DNA of 47,609 nt from the NCBI GenBank assembly GCA_049698775.1, contig JBAVYM010000017.1, forward strand, positions 1 to 47,609, read 5' to 3'. The translations under genes were made by a program, and so were the position numbers. The notes below the pieces were generated by a model, which saw nothing but the letters and a program-made list of their open reading frames with translations, ran no database searches and was not told the origin of the DNA. How positions within the stretch are numbered: the stretch's first letter is position 1; every line of letters starts with the position of its first letter. Shown in pieces: positions 15,556-25,487 of this stretch. The stretch comes from REEB76 sp049698775. GTDB lineage: Bacteria > Pseudomonadota > Gammaproteobacteria > Natronospirales > REEB76.

Positions 15556-16107
15556 TCAATGAATTGCTTTAGCAAAAAACCATGGAACCAGATGAAAATG
15601 ACCATCATCGGATTGATTAGGCAAGAAAAAATAATCCGGTGAGATAATCACTTCGGCATCCTTGTATTTCGGGTCCAGCAATCTGCCGCGCATTGTGTAC
15701 GTTGTTCTTCCACTATCAGAAGACCAAAACCAATCGATTCTTTCAATCCGAATCTTAGTACCTTTGGGTAGGGCAGTATAAAAATATAAAAGACAATTAC
15801 CTCTATAGGTTTTGCGTGGTACACGCTGCCAGGGTGCTGGATCCCGCTGGAATGCCGATATATCGGGTGGCGCACAAACTGAATTATATTCAGGAAAATA
15901 TAAAGTTTTATCACCTAGTGGAGGAGCGCAAGCATGACTAATAAATAGGCACACATACTCCTTTACTAGATAACTATCGTCCGTAGTTACCAGATTTGTA
16001 CGAGTCAAATCTGCAGTCTTGTCGTTGATGTAGAAGGAACCACCCGCACAACCATCAAGTGATAACATCAATGCAACCAATAGAAAATAGGATAAAGTGT
16101 GTTTCAT
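15556..16107 (-). CDS. Orphan AT-rich predicted lipoprotein
   Basis: 183-residue protein beginning MKHTLSYFLLVALMLSLDGC: a signal peptide with a lipobox-like LDGC, so it is probably a membrane-anchored lipoprotein. The mature part is rich in aromatic residues and has several Cys (for example CLFISHACAPP and NSVCAPP), suggesting disulfides in the periplasm. No known domain is recognised. GC content is much lower than in the neighbours, pointing to recent acquisition. It lies 17 bases after the reductase stop, on the same strand, and is followed by a decayed copy of that reductase's tail. Longer upstream starts overlap the reductase and are rejected. Confidence 0.7.
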   Translation of the reverse strand: MKHTLSYFLLVALMLSLDGCAGGSFYINDKTADLTRTNLVTTDDSYLVKEYVCLFISHACAPPLGDKTLYFPEYNSVCAPPDISAFQRDPAPWQRVPRKTYRGNCLLYFYTALPKGTKIRIERIDWFWSSDSGRTTYTMRGRLLDPKYKDAEVIISPDYFFLPNQSDDGHFHLVPWFFAKAIH

Positions 16108-16124
16108 ATTATAAGCTTTATGTG

Positions 16125-16787
16125 TTACACCACTGCCTTGTCGCCGCGCTTGCGCAGATACACATGCATGGCGCGTTCGCCTGCGACATGCTTGGTGCAT
16201 TCATAGCCCAGAGCATGCATATCAATGCCGTTCCAGAGATGCTCACCGGAACCGATTAACACAGGTGAGATGACGAGATGCAGCTCGTCAATGAGGCCGG
16301 CGCGTAGATATTGCCGAATCGTTGCCACGCCGCCGCCGAGGCGCACATCGCGGCTGCCGGCAGCCGCTTTAGCCTGTTTCAAGGCGGACTGAATTCCATC
16401 GGTGACGAAGAAGAACTCCGTGCCGCCCTTCATCTTGATGGGCGAGCGCGCATGATGCGTGAGTACATAGACAGGCACGTGATACGGCGGGTCTTCACCC
16501 CACCAGCCTTTCCAGCTCTCGTCCGGCCACTTTCCGCGGATGGGGCCGAACATATTGCGCCCGAGAATCCAGGCGCCAATGTTCTCGAAGCCTTTCTCCG
16601 CAATGCCGTTGTCGACGCCAGTCTCGCCGCCCTCTCTGCCCTGCATCTTGTTCCACGCGTGGGTATGGAAGAACCAATCCATCAACTCCGGGCCTCGCAC
16701 GCCGAGCGGATTCTGCAGATCCTGGTTCAGCCCCGCGCCGAAGCCATCGATGGAAACCGCGAAACTTAGAACACGGAGTTTTGACAC
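16125..16787 (-). CDS. RibD-C/dihydrofolate-reductase-like protein
   Basis: 220-residue NAD(P)H-dependent reductase fold of the RibD C-terminal family. Visible are the N-terminal strand (VLSFAVSIDGFGAG), the AWILGRNMFGP block (about 72-82) and the cofactor loop LGGGVATIRQYLRAGLIDELHL, followed by SPVLIGSGEHLW. GTG 16787 has GAGGA five bases upstream and is the preferred start. Family members are often stress- or cofactor-related reductases of unknown substrate. The 3' tail appears duplicated beyond the lipoprotein gene. Confidence 0.88.
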   Translation of the reverse strand: MSKLRVLSFAVSIDGFGAGLNQDLQNPLGVRGPELMDWFFHTHAWNKMQGREGGETGVDNGIAEKGFENIGAWILGRNMFGPIRGKWPDESWKGWWGEDPPYHVPVYVLTHHARSPIKMKGGTEFFFVTDGIQSALKQAKAAAGSRDVRLGGGVATIRQYLRAGLIDELHLVISPVLIGSGEHLWNGIDMHALGYECTKHVAGERAMHVYLRKRGDKAVV

Positions 16788-16866
16788 CTTATTCCTCAGC
16801 TTTGTTCTCAGAGCACCTAAAAAATGAGAACGCGCAACAAACATTCTACCTGGATGCAAATATATT

Positions 16867-16985
16867 TCCCTCTCCCGCTGGCGAGAGAGGGCGAGCCGCA
16901 TAGCGGCGAGCGGGCTGCCATGGATGGCGGCCCCGGATTTTCAGGCAAAGCAGGATTGTGCAGCCCGCAAGTTCACGTAGGTTGG
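16867..16985. repeat. Composite dispersed repeat, copy A
   Basis: Starts CCCTCTCCCGCTGGCGAGAG, runs through GAGCCGCATAGCGGCGAGCG and GGCTGCCATGGATGGCGGCC (nested hairpins), and ends with GTAGGTTGGGCTTCC. About 100 bases match 31098-31206 almost base for base, and the element at 32742-32855 in inverse orientation. Confidence 0.85.
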
Positions 16986-17010
16986 GCTTCCTTGAATCCA
17001 CCCGACCCGA

Positions 17011-17475
17011 CTATTTGCAGTCCACCAAATTGTCTTGCGCCGCAACAATCTGCCATTTTCCATTGTGCTTCAGCCAGGTGTCGGTCCAGACCAAGCAGTG
17101 TTTCTGTGCGGTGCCGTCCTTTTTCTTGCTGACACTGCTCTCGTTACCGTAAGCGACCGCCACCGAATCTCCGAACAGCCGTATCTGAATATCCTGGAGC
17201 TGACAGTCAGTATCATCGCCTTCCCCTCCCCATGACGTTGGTTTTCCGTAGCGTTTCCCTTTGGGGGACGTGCCCTGGAAATCTTCTGCGAACGCAGCTT
17301 TGAGTGCTGCTGGTACTGAAGAGCAGGCGGTGTGCGCCCACATGTCTTCCAATGCGGTAATGGCTTTGGCGTCTGGATCACTGGGTGATGCCCAACGGCC
17401 CGCTTGATCCTGGGCATACGCTGCGCCGATCCCGAGCAGCATGGCCGCTGCAATTATGCAAGCTGACTTCTTCAT
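17011..17475 (-). CDS. Secreted SnoaL/NTF2-like protein (DUF4440 type)
   Basis: 154-residue periplasmic protein with a signal peptide (MKKSACIIAAAMLLGIGAAYA, cleavage before QDQ). The mature domain has the NTF2-like plan: DPDAKAITALEDMW helix, a lid region, then alternating strands ending WLKHNGKWQIVAAQDN, a typical DUF4440 C terminus. Cys residues at both ends (HTACSS, DTDCQ, KHCLV, LVDCK) may form disulfides. ATG 17475 has GAGG upstream. The frame stays open further upstream, but that stretch is the decayed thiC tail and not part of the protein. Function unknown. Confidence 0.85.
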   Translation of the reverse strand: MKKSACIIAAAMLLGIGAAYAQDQAGRWASPSDPDAKAITALEDMWAHTACSSVPAALKAAFAEDFQGTSPKGKRYGKPTSWGGEGDDTDCQLQDIQIRLFGDSVAVAYGNESSVSKKKDGTAQKHCLVWTDTWLKHNGKWQIVAAQDNLVDCK

Positions 17476-17529
17476 TTTTCGCCTCACTGTTGTCATAGTT
17501 CTTCTGTGTACAGCCTGCGCTGCGCGACA

Positions 17530-17637
17530 GGCCTTCTGATAAATTTCCGCCCCGATCTGCTTGAATTCAGCGGCTTTATCCTGCATGCGTCGCTTTGCTT
17601 ATTCCCGAATAATCTGGATGATTTTCATTCCGAAGCA
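17530..17637 (-). pseudogene. Decayed second copy of the thiC 3' end
   Basis: Read on the minus strand in one frame this encodes CFGMKIIQIIRE, a stop, then AKRRMQDKAAEFKQIGAEIYQKA. It aligns without gaps to the last residues of the intact ThiC at 18218 (CSMKITQDVREYAQKGMQEK, then SKEFLEQGGNIYHRE). The stop replaces the Tyr of REYAQ. GAEIYQKA is a usual ThiC ending in other bacteria, so this tail looks foreign to, or older than, the present thiC rather than a simple recent copy. The upstream body of thiC is absent. It lies on the far side of the ParE-type toxin-antitoxin pair. Confidence 0.85.
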
Positions 17638-17662
17638 CGCTTTTGCGCTCCGGATTTGCACC

Positions 17663-17959
17663 TCACGATAGGTACTTGTCAATATCGAGCGCACCATGGA
17701 ATACGCCCAGAATGTCAATGTTGGACGACCGATGCAAAAGGTAGGCAATCCGGTAATGCCCATAGAGCACGATTCTGATCTCACCCTCGGTTTCGGTACG
17801 ATACTTATACCCAATCTCGGGAAAACGTCGAAGTAACTGGATTTTCTCAAATATCCCGCTAACAACTGCATAGGCTGCAATTGGATTATCAGCGGCGATG
17901 TAATCCCGGATGTTTTGAAGCCAGCGCAGCGCCTCTTCAGCCCATCTTATTTCTGCCAT
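17663..17959 (-). CDS. ParE/RelE-family toxin
   Basis: 98-residue toxin of the ParE/RelE superfamily. The pattern EIRWAEEALRWLQNIRDYIAADNP with a following helix, then LLRRFPEIGYKYRTE, the core EIRIVLYGHYRIAYLLH and the end VDILGVFHG-like NIDILGVFHGALD are all characteristic. ParE members poison gyrase and RelE members cut mRNA on the ribosome; sequence favours the ParE branch but does not prove it. It overlaps the antitoxin gene by 13 bases and is translated after it. Confidence 0.93.
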   Translation of the reverse strand: MAEIRWAEEALRWLQNIRDYIAADNPIAAYAVVSGIFEKIQLLRRFPEIGYKYRTETEGEIRIVLYGHYRIAYLLHRSSNIDILGVFHGALDIDKYLS

Positions 17960-18132
17960 GTGCGAATCCGTCGCTCCATATCCTCATTGGAAATAACGCG
18001 TCCATTGCGGGAGTCTGCAAGACCCCTATCTACCATTTTTTCGAAGGCAAGCTCACGCATGATTTCCTCATAAGACGCATCCTCAGGTTGCGACTTAATG
18101 ACTTCAGTCATTTTGTCTTTAGTGGTTGACAT
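17947..18132 (-). CDS. Antitoxin partner of the ParE-type toxin
   Basis: 61-residue acidic-to-basic protein (MSTTKDKMTEVIKSQPEDASYEE...), resembling antitoxins that carry the SYEEIMRELAF and GRVISNEDMERRI pattern. A GGAGGA ribosome site lies four bases before the ATG. It starts 85 bases after the thiC stop on the same strand. The first half probably binds DNA or dimerises and the C-terminal helix binds the toxin. No clear operator palindrome was found. Confidence 0.85.
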   Translation of the reverse strand: MSTTKDKMTEVIKSQPEDASYEEIMRELAFEKMVDRGLADSRNGRVISNEDMERRIRTWQK

Positions 18133-18217
18133 CCAGTCCTCCTATCAGCTTGCGCAAACGAGAAAATAAGTTGAGCTAAAAATACTCTTTTTCGCGGCGG
18201 CTATCCAGCTGCCTCAG

Positions 18218-20074
<1,857 letters not shown>

Positions 20075-20134
20075 GCTTTGTCCTCATGGACCGAGCGCAG
20101 GAAAGAATGGGCGACGTTATGGAACCCGTCGGAG

Positions 20135-20260
20135 CATTCCCTACGCCGGTGTTATCCAGGTTCAGGTTCCAAGGGTTCGGGCCAAACGGCAAAACCTGCT
20201 GTACTCGCTACGGCTTTGCTGCTGGCTCTGTCTCAGCCCCATGAGGGGCACCCCCAGCTC
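20135..20260 (-). promoter_or_regulatory. TPP riboswitch (Thi-box) controlling thiC
   Basis: Read on the minus strand the region begins CTGGGGGTGCCCC and continues GGGGCTGAGA, the conserved pyrimidine-sensor hairpin. It ends with ACCCTTGGAACCTGAACC, TGGATAACACCGGCGTAGG and GAATG, the pyrophosphate-sensor arm. The order and spacing are those of proteobacterial thi-boxes. It lies 60 bases before the thiC start, so control of ribosome access is likely. TATAGT at 20271-20276 (minus strand) could be the -10 element. Confidence 0.96.
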
Positions 20261-20366
20261 GACGGACGTTACTATAGCAAAGATGCGGACTCAGGACCGA
20301 AGACTCAGCGATCACGCTTATTCCAGTTCCCCGCCCCCATCCAGGGAAAGAGGATTAGAAAAATAG

Positions 20367-21527
20367 TTATGCTTTCCGCAACGCCTCGGCCACACGCAAC
20401 CGCGTGATACTCCGCAACGGCGCCAGCGCGGCCAGGACTCCGCACGCGATCGCCAAGGCAAGGCCCGCGCCGGCCGCATTCCAGGTCATCTGGAAAGTAC
20501 TCAGAAAATTCCCTACCATCGGATACAAGGCGCGCGTAAGCAGCCAGCCCAGAATCAAGCCAACGATCCCGCCCGACACGATCAGCAACAGGGATTCCTC
20601 AAATACCAGCAAAATGATCCAGCTGCGCCCGAACCCCAGCGCGCGCAACATGGCGAATTCGGCAATGCGCTCACGCACCGACTGGGCGAGCGTGTTTCCA
20701 ACGATCAGTAGAAGGGTAAAAAACACCGCAATGCCGACGTACACCGCGATCGCGGTGACATTGCCGACCTGGCGAATCTGGCTCAGGATCTCCTGGATCT
20801 GGGGTTGGGTCAGGGTCTGGGGCGAGGAATTGGCAAACAGAACGTCAATGGCGTCGGAAATGCGCATCGCATTTCTTGGATCATCAATTCTTTCCAGGTA
20901 TTGGGATACCACGTTGCGCGCCTGCGGCGACGCCACGCTCTCATTGAAATACTGGTAATGGGCGACAAAGAATTTCTGGTACAGCGATGGCAGCTTGGCA
21001 TGATAGATGCCGTCGAGATGGAAATACCAGGTGGTGCTGCCGTCCTTGCGCGCCATCTGCGACTGCACCGGGATCGTCTCGCCCGCCTTCCAGCCCATGC
21101 GGCTGGCGAGTTCCGGCCCGGCAATCGCGCCTTGTCGATCGCCGAGCCAGGTTTCGACCCGCGCAGCCGGCAGCGTAAATTCCGGAAATACATGCAGCAC
21201 ACCCTGCGCATTCGTGAACAGCAGCCGGAATGTGTTCCGGGGATCATTGTAATGACCTTGAAAACCTGCCAGATACACCGCCGCGGTGACACCCGGCACC
21301 GTGATGATCCGGTCGTAATAGCTCACCGGTATCGGGCCGCCCTGTGACATCCTGTTGAAGGTATCCAGCCGTTCCGCACTGGTGATTTCCATGGTGCCCG
21401 TCATCCCGTAGCGCACCGCCGCCAGGATGCTGAACAGGACGAAAGCCACCACCACCGACAGCCACGTGAAAACCGTACGCCCCTTGCGGCGCTTGAATGC
21501 GGCCCAGATCAGGGTCATCGAATTCAC
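20367..21527 (-). CDS. FtsX/MacB-like ABC permease, type A copy 1
   Basis: 386-residue permease, the last of the eight-permease array. One N-terminal membrane helix (RTVFTWLSVVVAFVLFSILAAV) is followed by a periplasmic MacB-type domain of about 220 residues. Three C-terminal helices end in LRVAEALRKA. Type A hallmarks are KDGSTTWYFHLDGIYHA (about 160) and DDPRNAMRISDAID with LFANSSPQTLTQ. GTG 21527 is chosen because it aligns with the MN-x-x-TLIW starts of type A copies 2 and 3; ATG 21518 is possible. A gap of 249 bases without a gene separates it from copy 2. Closest to type A copies 2 and 3, with many identical stretches at DNA level. Confidence 0.92.
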   Translation of the reverse strand: MNSMTLIWAAFKRRKGRTVFTWLSVVVAFVLFSILAAVRYGMTGTMEITSAERLDTFNRMSQGGPIPVSYYDRIITVPGVTAAVYLAGFQGHYNDPRNTFRLLFTNAQGVLHVFPEFTLPAARVETWLGDRQGAIAGPELASRMGWKAGETIPVQSQMARKDGSTTWYFHLDGIYHAKLPSLYQKFFVAHYQYFNESVASPQARNVVSQYLERIDDPRNAMRISDAIDVLFANSSPQTLTQPQIQEILSQIRQVGNVTAIAVYVGIAVFFTLLLIVGNTLAQSVRERIAEFAMLRALGFGRSWIILLVFEESLLLIVSGGIVGLILGWLLTRALYPMVGNFLSTFQMTWNAAGAGLALAIACGVLAALAPLRSITRLRVAEALRKA

Positions 21528-21776
21528 ACCTGACTCCCCATGTTTATTGGTCACCTTCCCTGCGCTCTATTGTATAGGGCGGCGTGCCGTGTGGGGGTGC
21601 ATCGACGGAGTGATTAGTACGATCCGGCACGCAGCGGAAGAAGCATTTTTTATTGTATTCATGCACAAACTTGGGGGCCAGGATCACCCTGCCCCACAAC
21701 CCTTTTATGTTTTCCCAAAGGGTCTGGGCCACCAGTAAGCGAGCGCACGGCGCCGTGCGGCAATATGCGGTATCAA
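21528..21776. other. Gap between type A permeases 1 and 2
   Basis: No gene, repeat of the dispersed family or clear terminator is visible. GTGCCGTGTGGGGG and CACGGCGCCGTGCGG suggest only weak secondary structure. A B-type permease would be expected here if the alternating pattern continued, but no B-type remnant was recognised. Confidence 0.4.
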
Positions 21777-22934
21777 CTACGACTTTCTGAGGGCCTCTGC
21801 CACACGCAAACTGGCAATCCGCTGCATTGGAGCCAGACAGGCCAAAATCGTGAAAACGACAGCTAAGGCAACGCCTGCTCCAGCCGCACTCCAAGTCATC
21901 TGGAATGTTTGCAGTAGATTTCCGACGCTCGGATACAGCAGGCGCGTGGCTACCCAACCCAAAATCAGCCCGATAATGCCGCCGGAAACAATTAGCAGCA
22001 GTGCTTCACGAATGACCAGCAGAACGATCCAAACGCTTTTGAATCCCAATGCACGGAACATAGCGAATTCGGCCATGCGCTCACGCACCGACTGGGCGAG
22101 CATATTGCCTACGATCAACAGCAAACTGAAAAACACCGCGATGCCGACGTAAATCACCATGGCGGTGATGTTGCCGAACTGGCGGATGAAGCTCACAGCT
22201 TCCACAACCTCCGACTGCGTCAGTGTCTGGGGCGAAGAGTTGGCGAACAGTGCGTCTATCGCGTTGGAAATACGCATGGAATTCCGCGGATCATCGACGC
22301 GTTCTTTATATTGGTTAACTAGATTCTGGAATTGCGGGGCCACTCCCTGGTTGTAGTACAGGTAGTGAGAAAAAAAGAGACTCCGGTAGGCGTTGGGCAA
22401 ATCCGCGTGGTAAATGCCGCGCAGATGAAAATACCAGGTCGTGCCACCGTCCTTTTGCGCCGGACCGCCCTGCACTGGAATGGTATCGCCCACTTTCCAG
22501 CCCATACGCCTGGCCAGCAGCGAGCCCACGACCGCGCCTTGCCGATCCGCCAACCATGCCCGCATCTCAGCCGGCAACGTGCTGAATTCCGGGTACACCT
22601 TGAAAAGCTGTTGGGCGTTGGTGAACACCGCCTGAAAAGTGTTTTTCTTCTCGCGGAAATAACCCTGGAAACCTATTAAATACGCCACCGCCGTGACGCC
22701 GGGCACGCTCACGATCTTGTTGTAATAACTCAAAGGCAACGGAGTGCCTTGCGAAGCCTTTGCGCGGGTGTCCAGGCGTTCTGCGGTTCGGACAGTCAAC
22801 TGACCCATCATGCCGTAGCGCACTGCCGCCAGCACACTGAACAGTATGAACGCCACCACCACGGACAAAAACGTGAACGCGGTGCGCGTCTTGTGACGTT
22901 TCAGTGCGCCCCAGATCAATGTCATACCATTCAT
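21777..22934 (-). CDS. FtsX/MacB-like ABC permease, type A copy 2
   Basis: 385-residue paralogue with the same plan as copy 1: MNGMTLIWGALKRHKTRTAF start, one N-terminal helix, MacB-like periplasmic domain with KDGGTTWYFHLRGIYHADLP, DDPRNSMRISNAID and SPQTLTQ, then three helices with the FtsX core VRERMAEFAMFRALGF. It begins 25 bases after the stop of type B copy 1. Very similar to type A copy 3, especially around IRQFGNITAMVIYVGIAVFF. Substrate unknown. Confidence 0.93.
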   Translation of the reverse strand: MNGMTLIWGALKRHKTRTAFTFLSVVVAFILFSVLAAVRYGMMGQLTVRTAERLDTRAKASQGTPLPLSYYNKIVSVPGVTAVAYLIGFQGYFREKKNTFQAVFTNAQQLFKVYPEFSTLPAEMRAWLADRQGAVVGSLLARRMGWKVGDTIPVQGGPAQKDGGTTWYFHLRGIYHADLPNAYRSLFFSHYLYYNQGVAPQFQNLVNQYKERVDDPRNSMRISNAIDALFANSSPQTLTQSEVVEAVSFIRQFGNITAMVIYVGIAVFFSLLLIVGNMLAQSVRERMAEFAMFRALGFKSVWIVLLVIREALLLIVSGGIIGLILGWVATRLLYPSVGNLLQTFQMTWSAAGAGVALAVVFTILACLAPMQRIASLRVAEALRKS

Positions 22935-22959
22935 GTTGCTGTTCTCTCTAATTGATTGA

Positions 22960-24126
22960 CTATGCTTCTCTCAAAGCTTTCGCCACCGGCAGGCGCGCGG
23001 CGCGGATCGCCGGGAACAGGCCACCGATGAAACCCATGACTACGGCGAGGATCAGAGCGGTCACGATCAGAGTAGGCGTCACGGAAAAACTGAACGCCAT
23101 CATGGCACCGTTGGTATTGGTACTGGTCTGGTAACCGTTAAAGACCAGGTAGGCGATAATTGCCGCGACAATGCCGCCGACCAGGCCCAGCACAATACCT
23201 TCGAGAACTACGGCAAACAGGATCGGCAGACGCGCGAAACCCAGCGCTCGCAGGGTGGCGATGTCCTGCATGCGGCTGGCAACGTTGGCATACATGATAT
23301 TGAGCGCGCCGAAAATCGCGCCGATGGCCATGAGCAGTGTCACCAGGCCGCCGATGAGCGCGACCGGTCCGTCCAGGCCACTGGCGTTTTGCTGCCAGCT
23401 CACATCTTCGCGCGTGGTGGTCACGTTCAACTGCGGATTGCTCTCCACCCATTTCTTGAACGCCACGAAAGCATCGGGCGAGGTGAGGCGCACGTAGGCG
23501 ATGGTGTAACTGTTGGTGGCGTTGTAGGCGGCCTGCAACTGGTTGATGTCGGTCCAGATTTCCGACTCGCGTATGCCACCGCCCTTGGCGAAAATCCCCA
23601 CCACCTTCCAGTGGTGATGGTTCCAGTCGAAAGTGTCGCCGATGGCGAGGCCGGGGAACAGGCGTTCCGCCTGCCGGCCGACGATGATCTCATCCACGCC
23701 GGTCTTGAACATGCGTCCCTGGATGATATGAAAATCTGTCCACACGCCGGCGATGTTCGCCGGTACGCCGCGCATGTTGACGCTGCCGAGCGTACCACTG
23801 CTGCGCAACGGAATCTGGGCGGTGGTCCCCATCACGCCCGCCACCAGCGGACCGCCGGAGCCTTGCGCCACGTCCGGCGCCTGGCCGATAACATTTAGAG
23901 CGTTGTTGTCCAGCGGGGTATTGTTACCGTTCACGTAGGCCACGTCGGGTGAGCCGCTGTTGGTCATGACCGAACTGAACCCCTGGCGGATGGACAACAC
24001 CGCCACGAACACCAACACCACCGCGAAGAACCCTGTGATCGCCACCAGAGACGGCTTGAACCGGCCCACCATGCTGTGGAAATTCCAGGCGCTGATTGCA
24101 ACTGTCTGCCGTACTCCACCACTCAT
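22960..24126 (-). CDS. FtsX/MacB-like ABC permease, type B copy 1
   Basis: 388-residue permease of the second type. The N-terminal helix is FKPSLVAITGFFAVVLVFVAVLSIRQG, followed by a periplasmic domain with VDEIIVGRQAERLFPGL, then GIRESEIWTDINQLQAAYN, the MacB-type mark found in all three B copies. The three C-terminal helices end LFPAIRAARLPVAKALREA. It starts one base after the stop of type A copy 3 (TGACATG), so the pair is translationally coupled and may form an A-B heterodimer. Confidence 0.93.
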   Translation of the reverse strand: MSGGVRQTVAISAWNFHSMVGRFKPSLVAITGFFAVVLVFVAVLSIRQGFSSVMTNSGSPDVAYVNGNNTPLDNNALNVIGQAPDVAQGSGGPLVAGVMGTTAQIPLRSSGTLGSVNMRGVPANIAGVWTDFHIIQGRMFKTGVDEIIVGRQAERLFPGLAIGDTFDWNHHHWKVVGIFAKGGGIRESEIWTDINQLQAAYNATNSYTIAYVRLTSPDAFVAFKKWVESNPQLNVTTTREDVSWQQNASGLDGPVALIGGLVTLLMAIGAIFGALNIMYANVASRMQDIATLRALGFARLPILFAVVLEGIVLGLVGGIVAAIIAYLVFNGYQTSTNTNGAMMAFSFSVTPTLIVTALILAVVMGFIGGLFPAIRAARLPVAKALREA

Positions 24127-24127
24127 G

Positions 24128-25282
24128 TCATGCCCTCCTCAGTGCTTCTGCCACCTGCAGGCGGGTAACCCGCTGCATCGGCACCAACGCCGCCACTATC
24201 CCGAACAGCAGGCTCAGTGCGATTCCCACGCCGGCCGCATTCCAGGTCATGCCGAAGGTTTGCAACAGGTTCCCCACGCCGGGGTACAGCAAGCGCGTCA
24301 CTAAGTACCCCAGTATCAGCCCCAGGATGCCGCCGGAAACAATCAATAACAGCGATTCCTGGAAAACCAGCAGGATGATCCATCCCCGTTTGAACCCCAG
24401 GGCGCGGAACATGGCGAATTCCGAGGTGCGCTCCCGCACCGACTGGGCGAGCGTGTTGCCGACAATCAGCAGCAGGCTGAAAAACACCGCAATGCCGATA
24501 TAAATCACCATGGCGGTGATATTGCCGAACTGGCGGATGAAACTGACGGTTTCCTGCACTTCAGACTGTGTCAGGGTCTGAGGCGAGGAATTCGCAAACA
24601 ACGTATCTATGGCATTTGAAATGCGGGTCGTGTTTCTTGGATCATCCACCCGCTCGATATATTGAAACACCAGATTTTGGCTCTTCGCATCGGCCACGCC
24701 CTCGTTGAAATACTGATAGTGCCCGATAAAAAAACTCTGATAGGCCGTAGGCAGGTCGGCGTGATAGATACCCAGCAAGTGGAAATACCAGGTGGTACTC
24801 CCGTCTTTTTGCGGAACTTTTGACTGCACCGGAATGGTATCGCCCACCTTCCAGCCCATGCGCTTCGCGATATCCGGCCCAACGATCACGCCTTGCCGGT
24901 CCGTCAGCCAAGCCCGCAATTGCCCCAGCGGCAGTTTGGCTTCGGCATACACTGTAAAAATCGTGGGCGAGAATGCCAGTATCTGGAAAGCATTTTTCGG
25001 ATCCTTATAGTAACCATTGAAACCGGTCAAATAGGTCACCGCCGCCACACCAGGTATCGTGACGATCTTCTGGTAGTAGCTCAGAGGCAAGGGATTACCC
25101 TGGGAAACTTTATTGTTAGTATCCAGCCGTTCCGCCACGCTGACGGTCAACTGGCCCATCATGCCGTAGCGCACCGCCGCCAGCAGGCTGAACAGAATGA
25201 ACGCCACCACTACCGATAGAAAGGTGAAAATAGTGCGCGCCTTGTGACGCTTCAGTGCGCCCCAGATCAGGGTCGAAGTATT
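24128..25282 (-). CDS. FtsX/MacB-like ABC permease, type A copy 3
   Basis: 384-residue type A permease starting MNTSTLIWGALKRHKARTIF at ATG 25282, with GGAGGA upstream; a longer start at 25312 is not supported by the paralogues. It carries KDGSTTWYFHLLGIYHADLP, DDPRNTTRISNAID and SPQTLTQ, and the FtsX core VRERTSEFAMFRALGFKRGW. Near-identical DNA is shared with type A copies 1 and 2 in the C-terminal helices, indicating recent duplication or gene conversion. It is followed directly by type B copy 1. A 205-base gap with two repeats separates it from type B copy 2. Confidence 0.93.
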   Translation of the reverse strand, partial: NTSTLIWGALKRHKARTIFTFLSVVVAFILFSLLAAVRYGMMGQLTVSVAERLDTNNKVSQGNPLPLSYYQKIVTIPGVAAVTYLTGFNGYYKDPKNAFQILAFSPTIFTVYAEAKLPLGQLRAWLTDRQGVIVGPDIAKRMGWKVGDTIPVQSKVPQKDGSTTWYFHLLGIYHADLPTAYQSFFIGHYQYFNEGVADAKSQNLVFQYIERVDDPRNTTRISNAIDTLFANSSPQTLTQSEVQETVSFIRQFGNITAMVIYIGIAVFFSLLLIVGNTLAQSVRERTSEFAMFRALGFKRGWIILLVFQESLLLIVSGGILGLILGYLVTRLLYPGVGNLLQTFGMTWNAAGVGIALSLLFGIVAALVPMQRVTRLQVAEALRRA

Positions 25283-25359
25283 CATTTTCTGCTGTCCTCC
25301 ATTTTTTACCATTTCCGTCTTTTATTCGTGTGGGGCACGCTTGTGCACCGTCTCTGTTT

Positions 25360-25479
25360 ACCCCTCGCCCCTTTGAGGGAGAGGGCGGGGGTGAGGGGTT
25401 AAGATTTTCAGTACACAAACACATCACACCTGCACTTCATTCACCCTTACCCTACCCTCTCCCATCGAATGAGAGGGTG
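25360..25479. repeat. Two dispersed hairpin repeats inside the permease array
   Basis: CCCCTCGCCCCTTTGAGGG with GAGGGCGGGGGTGAGGGG (25360-25400) forms a long hairpin. CACCCTTACCCTACCCTCTC followed by ATCGAATGAGAGGGTG (25441-25479) forms a second. Both belong to the CCCTCTCCC family and lie within the transcript between type B copy 2 and type A copy 3, where they could process or attenuate the mRNA. Confidence 0.75.
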
Positions 25480-25487
25480 TAAAAGAA

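Noticed and set aside
17476..17586. N-terminal extension of the NTF2-like protein
   Set aside because: The stretch encodes the decayed thiC tail; the true start at 17475 begins a signal peptide and has a ribosome site.
20135..20260. TPP riboswitch as a novel element
   Set aside because: It matches the standard thi-box in order and spacing and controls thiC, as expected.
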